From positions 1 through 12,675 of the forward strand of contig JBFXDW010000054.1 in assembly GCA_050180745.1 (NCBI GenBank): a DNA stretch of 12,675 nucleotides, given 5' to 3'. This stretch comes from JBFXDW01 sp050180745 (GTDB lineage: Bacteria > Pseudomonadota > Alphaproteobacteria > UBA9219). The notes under the pieces are model-generated. The model made no database searches. It was not told where the DNA came from and saw only the letters and a list, made by a program, of their open reading frames with translations. Made by a program: the position numbers and the translations under genes. Positions 8,313 to 12,675 of the stretch are shown here, piece by piece (position 1 is the first letter of the stretch; each line of letters begins with the position of its first letter).

Positions 8313-8341
8313 AGTATATGTTCATCTCCCCCTCGCGACAA
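8313..8341 (-). promoter_or_regulatory. Sigma70-type promoter for the solute-binding protein gene and probably pyrH onward
   Basis: On the minus strand, a -35 element TTGTCG (8336-8341) and a -10 element TATACT (8313-8318) are separated by exactly 17 nt. The -10 differs from consensus at one position. Transcription would start near 8306, leaving a leader of about 20 nt before the solute-binding protein ATG. The -35 box lies only 6 nt past the last T of the rpsB-tsf terminator, so this promoter re-initiates transcription right after that operon ends. This is inferred from sequence only. Confidence 0.7.
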
Positions 8342-8347
8342 GAACAT

Positions 8348-8375
8348 AAAAAAGGCCGGAAAATCCGGCCTTTTT
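8348..8375 (-). terminator. Intrinsic terminator of rpsB-tsf
   Basis: GGCCGGA (8354-8360) pairs with TCCGGCC (8364-8370) over a 3-nt loop. The stem is flanked by T5 at 8371-8375 on the plus strand and by six T residues on the minus strand (8353-8348). On the minus strand it follows tsf at about 130 nt, after the palindrome at 8387-8513. The A/T flanks make it able to work in both directions, but no plus-strand gene leads into it. Confidence 0.9.
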
Positions 8376-8386
8376 GAGGAGAGCTT

Positions 8387-8513
8387 GTTAAACCCGCTGT
8401 CGCGAGGCGAATATGGTGGCGCGAGGAGCGCAGGACCGGAATGTACAAAAAAGTACCTGAGGATCCGAGCGCCGCAGCAACGCCATAGTCGCCCGCGACA
8501 TTTAGGGTTTAAC
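8387..8513. repeat. 127-bp palindrome at the tsf 3' end, GTAC-core family copy 2
   Basis: Outer arms GTTAAACCC (8387-8395) and GGGTTTAAC (8505-8513) are perfect complements. The next arm, TGTCGCG-A-GGCGA (from 8398), pairs imperfectly with the segment ending CGCGACA (8494-8500), and a TATGG / CCATA pair continues inward. The centre has two GTAC words around AAAAAA, flanked by sequence related to copy 1 at 5913-6060; both share CCGGA-A-(C/T)-GTAC and GTAC-(C/T)-TGAG, then a GCGC-containing run to GCAGCAAC. The right arm contains the tsf TAA stop (8509-8511) and part of its last codon. A standard terminator follows separately at 8348-8375. Confidence 0.8.
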
Positions 8514-9408
8514 CTGCCATCGAAGCAACTTCAGCAGCAAAGTCGCTCTCTTCCTTTTCAATGCCCTCACCGAGGACAAAACGAACAAAGCCCGTCAGCT
8601 TCACATCCGCACCAAGCTCTTTGGCGGTGGTGGCAACAACGTCCTTAACGCGGCTTTCGCCATCAACGACATAGATTTGCTCAAGAAGACAAACATCCTC
8701 ATAATATTTGCGCATCCGGCCTTCGACCATTTTCTCGATAATAGCCTCAGGCTTGCCGCTTTCACGCGCTTGATCGGAAAGGATATTCTTTTCCCGCTCA
8801 ATCATCTCAGCATCAACATCATCTGCCGACAAAGCTACAGGACCCGCCGCCGCAATGTGCATCGCGATTTGCTTGCCTAAAGCTAAAAGCTTGGCCGCAT
8901 CAGCCGTCGATTCAAGACCAACCAAAACGCCAATTTTGCCAAGCCCTGGCACAACTGCATTATGAACATAGCTGGCCACAACACCGTTTGATACTGAAAC
9001 AGCTTCCATCCGGCGTAGGTTCATGTTCTCGCCAATGGTGGCAATCAGGTTCGTCAACTCTTCGCTTGTGTTGCTTTTCAACGTATCGAAATCAACACCC
9101 GTCTCGAGCGCTGTTTTCGCCGTTTTAGCCACAAAAGCTTGGAATTGATCATTACGAGCGACAAAGTCCGTCTCTGCATTGACTTCCAAAGCAACAGCCT
9201 TTGTTCCCATGTCAACAACCGCAACAAGACCCTCGGCCGCAACACGACCTGACTTCTTTGCCGCTGCTGATAAGCCTTTTTTACGCAACCAGTCAATCGC
9301 CGCTTCCATATCACCTTCAGCTTCAACAAGCGCTTTTTTGCAGTCCATCATGCCCGCGCCAGTCTTTTCGCGCAGGTCCTTCACCATAGAGGCTGTAATA
9401 TCGGCCAT
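8509..9408 (-). CDS. tsf: Elongation factor Ts
   Basis: EF-Ts is the guanine nucleotide exchange factor that recycles EF-Tu. The product is 299 residues. The N-terminal UBA-like domain carries the family signature LREKTGAGMMDCKKAL at 12-27. The EF-Tu-contacting TDFVARN motif lies at 80-86 (Asp81, Phe82), and the core contains GENMNLRRMEAV. The start at 9408 is 5 nt after the rpsB stop, and its ribosome-binding site AAGGAG is encoded by the last two sense codons of rpsB (8 nt spacing), so the two genes are co-transcribed and probably coupled. The stop codon is inside the arm of the 8387-8513 palindrome. Assignment is secure. Confidence 0.97.
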   Translation of the reverse strand: MADITASMVKDLREKTGAGMMDCKKALVEAEGDMEAAIDWLRKKGLSAAAKKSGRVAAEGLVAVVDMGTKAVALEVNAETDFVARNDQFQAFVAKTAKTALETGVDFDTLKSNTSEELTNLIATIGENMNLRRMEAVSVSNGVVASYVHNAVVPGLGKIGVLVGLESTADAAKLLALGKQIAMHIAAAGPVALSADDVDAEMIEREKNILSDQARESGKPEAIIEKMVEGRMRKYYEDVCLLEQIYVVDGESRVKDVVATTAKELGADVKLTGFVRFVLGEGIEKEESDFAAEVASMAG

Positions 9409-9413
9409 ATTTC

Positions 9414-10193
9414 TTACTCCTTATTCTCTGTTTCTTCGGCAACCACTGTCGTTTCGCTCTTTGGCACGTTAACGGCTGCGCCTATATCTTTGCCTCCAGC
9501 CGCAACTTCAGCCTCAATGCCGTCCAGAACAGCTTGAGCTACCATATCCGTATAGAGTTCAATCGCCCGCGCCGCATCGTCATTCCCTGGAATAGGATAC
9601 GTAATCCCGTCAGGATTAGCATTGCTGTCCAACACGGCCACAACCGGCAATCCCAGCTTTTGCGCTTCTTGAATAGCAAGGCTTTCTTTGCCCGTATCAA
9701 TCACAAAAATGATGTCAGGCACGCCGCCCATGTCCTTAATACCACCAAGAGCCCGCTCTAGCTTGTCGCGATGACGCGTCATGGTCAGAGCTTCTTTCTT
9801 GGTGAATTTCGCACCTTGTGTTGTTAGCTTTTCATCAAGTTCGCGCAATTTTTTAATTGATTGAGATACTGTTTCCCAGTTCGTCAACATACCACCAAGC
9901 CAACGATGATTGACGTAATACTGTCCGCAACGTTTAGCTGCTTCAGCAATTTTTTCTTGTGCTTGGCGCTTGGTGCCAACAAACAAAACGCGTCCACCTG
10001 AAGCAGCCGTGTCGCGCAATTGTTGCAGCGCGCGTTGCATCATAGGAACGGTTTGTTCAAGATCAATAATATGAACGCCATTACGAACACCAAAGAGATA
10101 TTGGTGCATCTTAGGGTTCCAACGGCGGGTGTTGTGTCCAAAATGGACGCCAGCTTCAAATAACTCTTTAAGAGTCACGACAGGCATAGTCAT
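9414..10193 (-). CDS. rpsB: Small-subunit ribosomal protein S2
   Basis: S2 is a late-assembling protein of the 30S subunit, near the head-body junction. From the ATG at 10193 the product is 259 residues, beginning MTMPVVTLKELFEAGVHFGHNTRRWNPKM, which lines up end to end with alphaproteobacterial S2 (M-x-x-P-x-x-x-x-x-x-L-x-E-A-G-V-H-F-G-H). Conserved blocks include HIIDLEQTVPMM, GGRVLFVGTKRQA, YVNHRWLGGMLTNW, LGGIKDMGGVPDIIFVIDT and YPIPGNDDAARAI. The frame stays open to an ATG at 10325, but that ATG is only a few bases from the predicted transcription start and has no ribosome-binding site. The start at 10193 has AAGGA about 9 nt upstream. A second ATG two codons downstream is possible but too far from the Shine-Dalgarno. 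The C-terminal tail is acidic. Confidence 0.96.
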   Translation of the reverse strand: MTMPVVTLKELFEAGVHFGHNTRRWNPKMHQYLFGVRNGVHIIDLEQTVPMMQRALQQLRDTAASGGRVLFVGTKRQAQEKIAEAAKRCGQYYVNHRWLGGMLTNWETVSQSIKKLRELDEKLTTQGAKFTKKEALTMTRHRDKLERALGGIKDMGGVPDIIFVIDTGKESLAIQEAQKLGLPVVAVLDSNANPDGITYPIPGNDDAARAIELYTDMVAQAVLDGIEAEVAAGGKDIGAAVNVPKSETTVVAEETENKE

Positions 10194-10329
10194 GTCTTTA
10201 TATCCTTTTCCGGTTAAGCCACCATGCATCCTGTTGTTCCTTATAAGGAAACCGGATGGAGCTGAGAGGATGTCTCCCTCAAAGCGCCGGACGCATGTGC
10301 GATTTTCCAAGGCCACCTCGGCCAAGGAG
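10194..10329 (-). promoter_or_regulatory. Structured rpsB 5' leader, candidate S2 autoregulatory region
   Basis: The predicted transcript has about 135 nt before the rpsB start. TCCGGTT (complement of 10250-10256) pairs perfectly with AACCGGA (complement of 10209-10215), and that second half ends directly against the Shine-Dalgarno AAAAGGA. Inside the pairing, a perfect 14-bp palindrome TTCCTTATAAGGAA (10237-10250) could form a competing hairpin; it shares base 10250 with the outer stem. Nearer the 5' end an AAGGCC / GGCCTT pair surrounds CCTTGGCCGAGG. In E. coli, S2 represses its own operon through the leader; a similar role here is inferred, and the structure does not obviously match a leader class I can name. 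Confidence 0.5.
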
Positions 10330-10335
10330 GCCTTT

Positions 10336-10364
10336 TCTATAGCCTATCCCTCCCCCTCATGCAA
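10336..10364 (-). promoter_or_regulatory. Sigma70-type promoter of rpsB-tsf
   Basis: The minus strand has TTGCAT (10359-10364), a 17-nt spacer rich in G, and TATAGA (10336-10341). Both boxes are close to consensus and the spacing is ideal. Transcription would begin near 10329 and give a leader of about 135 nt. The region from 10365 to 10456, shared with divergent ettA, shows no comparably good plus-strand promoter. Confidence 0.7.
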
Positions 10365-10456
10365 GCCACCTGAAATTAATAAGAAAGAGCCAAAAGTTAA
10401 GGAAAGCCAAAGTCTCCGTATTGCGCTGCTCAAAGAAGATATGCTAACAGCTTACC

Positions 10457-12136
10457 ATGGCTTCATATCAATATGTATACGTCATGAATGGCGTAACCAA
10501 GACTTTCTCCAATGGCAAGACGGTCTTGAATAACATTCATCTCTCTTTCTTCCCTGGTGCTAAAATCGGCATTCTGGGCCCTAATGGTGCGGGTAAATCA
10601 ACCCTGATGAAAATCATGGCGGGCCTCGATAGCGATTTCGCAGGCGAGGCGTGGGCCGCAGAAGGCGCTACGGTGGGCTATCTGCCCCAAGAACCAGCGC
10701 TCGACCCCACACTAACAGCAGAGGAAAACATCCTTGCGGGCCTTGGGGATATCAAAAAAACCGTCGATCGCTTTGAGGAAGTCAGCATCTTGCTGGGCGA
10801 GGTTGAAGATCCCGATGAGATGCAAAAGCTAATTGATGAGCAAGCCGAGCTGCAAGAGATCATAGAAGCCGAGGACGCATGGGACCTCTCGCGCCGCGTC
10901 GAGATTGCTATGGATGCCCTGCGCTGCCCTGTTGGCAATCAAGATGTAAGCAAGCTGTCAGGCGGTGAGCGCCGCCGCGTAGCTTTGTGCCGTCTTTTGA
11001 TGCAAAAACCGGATTTGTTGCTGCTGGATGAGCCAACCAACCATCTGGATGCCGAATCCATCGCGTGGTTGCAACAACATCTTGTCGAATATCCCGGCGC
11101 GGTCATCCTCGTCACCCATGATCGGTACTTTTTAGACAGTGTGACGGGCTGGATTCTAGAGCTCGATCGCGGCAACGGCATTCCTTACGAAGGCAATTAC
11201 TCTTCATGGCTGGAACAAAAACAAAAACGCCTCGTTCAAGAAGAGTCAGATGAAACAGCGCGGCAACGGACCCTTGCGCGTGAGCTGGAATGGATCAGAA
11301 CCTCGCCTAAAGCAAGACAAACCAAGAGCAAAGCGCGGATTACAGCCTATGAAGATCTTTTGGCCAAAAATTCTGATAAAGCTCCAGGAACCGCACAAAT
11401 CCTTATTCCTACACCTCCTCGCCTGGGACAAGTTGTTGTAGAGACCACGCATCTTCATAAGGCCTATGGAGAGCGCCTCCTCATTGAAGATTTGTCCTTC
11501 AAACTGCCTGCAGGCGGTATTGTTGGAATTGTTGGAGCCAATGGCGCAGGCAAATCAACGCTCTTTCGCATGATAACAGGCAGTGAGACTCCTGATAAGG
11601 GCGACATCCGCGTGGGCGATACAGCCGTGCTCGGCTATGTCGATCAAAGCCGCGAATCTCTGAACCCAAACCACAATGTGTGGGAAGAAATCTCGGATGG
11701 TCTTGATGTCATAGACCTAGGCAAACGCACCATGCAAAGTCGCGCCTATGTCGCCTCGTTTGGATTCAAAGGACCGGATCAACAAAAGAATGTCGGCAAA
11801 CTCTCGGGCGGAGAACGCAACCGCGTTCACATGGCAAAAATGCTGAAATCCGGCGCAAATGTTTTGCTGCTTGACGAGCCGAGCAATGACTTGGACATAG
11901 AAACCTTACGAGCACTTGAAGATGCGATTATCGATTTTCCCGGATGCGTTGTGGTCATCAGCCATGATCGTTGGTTTTTAGATAGGATTGCCACGCACAT
12001 CTTGGCGTTTGAGGGAGATAGTCAGGTTGTCTGGTTTGAAGGCAATTATCAAGATTATGAAGCCGACCGCCATCGCCGTTTAGGCACAGATGCCGACACG
12101 CCTCACCGGATTAAGTACAAGCCGCTGGAGAGGTAG
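10457..12136 (+). CDS. ettA: Energy-dependent translational throttle protein EttA (ABC-F ATPase)
   Basis: EttA is a cytoplasmic ABC-F protein that binds the ribosomal E site and gates entry into elongation according to ATP/ADP level. The 559-residue product has two ABC domains and no membrane segments. Domain 1 has Walker A GPNGAGKS at 41-48, the EttA arm insertion at about 93-140, signature LSGGE at 167-171 and Walker B with DEP at 191-193. The linker contains the P-site tRNA interaction motif ELEWIRTSPKARQTKSKARI from 276. Domain 2 has Walker A GANGAGKS at 360-367, LSGGE at 449-453 and Asp473-Glu474. The tail PHRIKYKPLER matches the EttA C-terminus. The start MASYQYVYVMNGVTK aligns with E. 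coli MAQFVYTMHRV; the Shine-Dalgarno upstream is weak. It is divergent from rpsB. The arm and length distinguish it from Uup, YbiT and YheS. Confidence 0.95.
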   Translation: MASYQYVYVMNGVTKTFSNGKTVLNNIHLSFFPGAKIGILGPNGAGKSTLMKIMAGLDSDFAGEAWAAEGATVGYLPQEPALDPTLTAEENILAGLGDIKKTVDRFEEVSILLGEVEDPDEMQKLIDEQAELQEIIEAEDAWDLSRRVEIAMDALRCPVGNQDVSKLSGGERRRVALCRLLMQKPDLLLLDEPTNHLDAESIAWLQQHLVEYPGAVILVTHDRYFLDSVTGWILELDRGNGIPYEGNYSSWLEQKQKRLVQEESDETARQRTLARELEWIRTSPKARQTKSKARITAYEDLLAKNSDKAPGTAQILIPTPPRLGQVVVETTHLHKAYGERLLIEDLSFKLPAGGIVGIVGANGAGKSTLFRMITGSETPDKGDIRVGDTAVLGYVDQSRESLNPNHNVWEEISDGLDVIDLGKRTMQSRAYVASFGFKGPDQQKNVGKLSGGERNRVHMAKMLKSGANVLLLDEPSNDLDIETLRALEDAIIDFPGCVVVISHDRWFLDRIATHILAFEGDSQVVWFEGNYQDYEADRHRRLGTDADTPHRIKYKPLER

Positions 12137-12383
12137 ATCTATAGCTTTTTCTGCTTATGTTGGTTAATGAGTGTTTTGAAAAGTAGAAAAGTAGAGGAGT
12201 AGAGGAGTAGAGGAGTAAAGACGTAAAAATAACATTGGTTTCTTTGCCTAAATCCGCTAAGAAGCAGAGCGCTGAAAGGCAAAGAAGAAAGAGCAGAAGA
12301 GTGAAAGGGTTGAAATAGTCCCCCTACACCCTCTTCAGCTTTGGCTTTTGAATTATGTTGGACAGAGACGGGCTTCGGGGGAC
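12137..12383. other. Gene-free spacer after ettA with hairpins
   Basis: No credible coding sequence is visible. After the tandem 8-mers (annotated separately), TTCTTTGCCT-type bases at 12240-12249 pair perfectly with 12277-12286, with an inner CGCT / AGCG pair. No T-run follows on the plus strand. A second, weaker stem pairs 12302-12310 with 12328-12337 (one bulged C) and is followed by a loose T-rich stretch, GCTTTGGCTTTTG. This might terminate ettA, but weakly. The sequence is purine-rich on the plus strand. Confidence 0.5.
12179..12218 (+). repeat. Short tandem repeat, five 8-bp units
   Basis: Five consecutive 8-bp units: AAAAGTAG twice, AGGAGTAG twice, then AGGAGTAA. The array is purine-rich with a TA step in every unit and starts 43 nt after the ettA stop. 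It lies in non-coding sequence. Unit number could vary between strains by slippage. Confidence 0.85.
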
Positions 12384-12466
12384 GTAAGGTTTTCTAAAGC
12401 TCGGCTTTTTCTAGAAAGCGCTTGCGAGGAGACACGGCGGGGATACGCCTCGCTAGAAAACCTAAC
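12384..12466. repeat. Inverted repeat abutting tRNA-Ser
   Basis: GTAAGGTTTTCTA (12384-12396) and TAGAAAACCTAAC (12454-12466) pair at 12 of 13 positions, and the right arm ends one base before the tRNA begins. Inside are a second stem GCGAGG / CCTCGC (12424-12429 with 12448-12453) and a perfect TTTCTAGAAA palindrome (12408-12417). There is no following T-run, so it is not a terminator. The sequence is not obviously related to the GTAC-core palindromes. Confidence 0.75.
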
Positions 12467-12557
12467 GGAGAGGTGGCAGAGTGGTCGAATGCGGCGGTCT
12501 CGAAAACCGTTGTGCGTGAACAACGTACCGGGGGTTCAAATCCCCCCCTCTCCGCCA
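12467..12557 (+). tRNA. tRNA-Ser, anticodon CGA
   Basis: A complete class II tRNA of 91 nt including an encoded CCA (12555-12557). The acceptor stem GGAGAGG (12467-12473) pairs with CCTCTCC (12547-12553), followed by discriminator G. The anticodon loop CTCGAAA places CGA at 12501-12503, reading UCG. The long variable arm GTTGT / ACAAC is typical of tRNA-Ser, and the T arm is GGGGG-TTCAAAT-CCCCC. The G discriminator and long variable arm match seryl-tRNA synthetase identity. It lies directly behind an inverted repeat, with no obvious promoter of its own seen. Confidence 0.97.
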
Positions 12558-12675
12558 TTACCTCATTTGATAGCGTCTAAGGACGTTCGGGGGAATGAAG
12601 AAAACGGCGCAAAATCAAGCATATTTAATCCGACCGCCTCCGATATGGTCTATTGCAATCCGATCCGAATATGAG
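12558..12675 (+). other. Sequence after tRNA-Ser, possible start of a truncated reading frame
   Basis: An ATG at 12595 opens a frame that stays open to the window end (27 codons, MKKTAQNQAYLIRPPPIWSI then a short charged tail). A GGGGG run lies immediately upstream, too close for a normal ribosome-binding site. A small CGTC / GACG hairpin (12575-12586) precedes it without a T-run. I do not recognise the peptide, and it may not be a gene. No second copy of the tRNA 3' end, as an attachment site would leave, is visible. Confidence 0.2.

Noticed and set aside
10194..10325. Longer S2 start adding 44 residues
   Set aside because: The ATG at 10325 is only a few bases from the predicted transcription start and has no Shine-Dalgarno. 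S2 homologues begin at the 10193 ATG, which has AAGGA at good spacing.
10129..10533. 134-codon plus-strand frame across the rpsB leader into ettA
   Set aside because: It overlaps the rpsB start, the leader and the 5' end of ettA in another frame, and has no recognisable protein content.
12179..12218. CRISPR-like array
   Set aside because: Units are 8 bp in direct tandem with no spacers; no CRISPR repeats or cas genes are present in the window.
12348..12674. 108-codon plus-strand frame at the right end
   Set aside because: It runs through the complete tRNA-Ser and its flanking inverted repeat, so it cannot be a normal protein gene.

Overview
The window comes from an alphaproteobacterial chromosome of moderate G+C. 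The evidence is gene order: on the minus strand, rpsB-tsf is followed by pyrH-frr-uppS-cdsA-dxr-rseP-bamA, the ribosome/envelope cluster typical of Alphaproteobacteria, with dxr between cdsA and rseP. The intergenic regions are rich in palindromic repeats. I cannot name the genus. One minus-strand repeat core resembles dispersed repeats I associate with Rickettsiales-like and other repeat-rich alphaproteobacteria, but this is a recollection only.

Layout from high to low coordinate. A tRNA-Ser(CGA) lies at 12467-12557, immediately preceded by an inverted repeat. ettA (10457-12136) is on the plus strand, divergent from rpsB. On the minus strand, a well-formed sigma70-type promoter drives rpsB-tsf through a structured leader of about 135 nt. 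The operon ends in a strong intrinsic terminator (8348-8375). A second good promoter (8313-8341) then starts an inserted orphan gene for a membrane-anchored solute-binding protein, followed by pyrH, frr, uppS, cdsA, dxr, rseP and the first 573 codons of bamA.

The genes serve translation (S2, EF-Ts, ribosome recycling factor, EttA, tRNA-Ser), UMP phosphorylation, and envelope building: isoprenoid precursor (Dxr), undecaprenyl carrier (UppS), CDP-diacylglycerol (CdsA), the intramembrane protease RseP and outer-membrane protein insertion (BamA). Several junctions are translationally coupled: pyrH/frr overlap by 7 nt, cdsA/dxr by 4 nt and rseP/bamA by 1 nt.

The least expected feature is a set of three large imperfect palindromes (2888-3180, 5913-6060, 8387-8513). 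In each, one arm contains the stop codon of the preceding gene. In the two cases inside the operon the other arm ends only 19-20 nt before the next start codon, so the palindrome fills the whole gap between stop codon and ribosome-binding region. Two of the three share a related core with paired GTAC motifs. I found no CRISPR array, transposase or phage gene, and no clear new multi-gene system.
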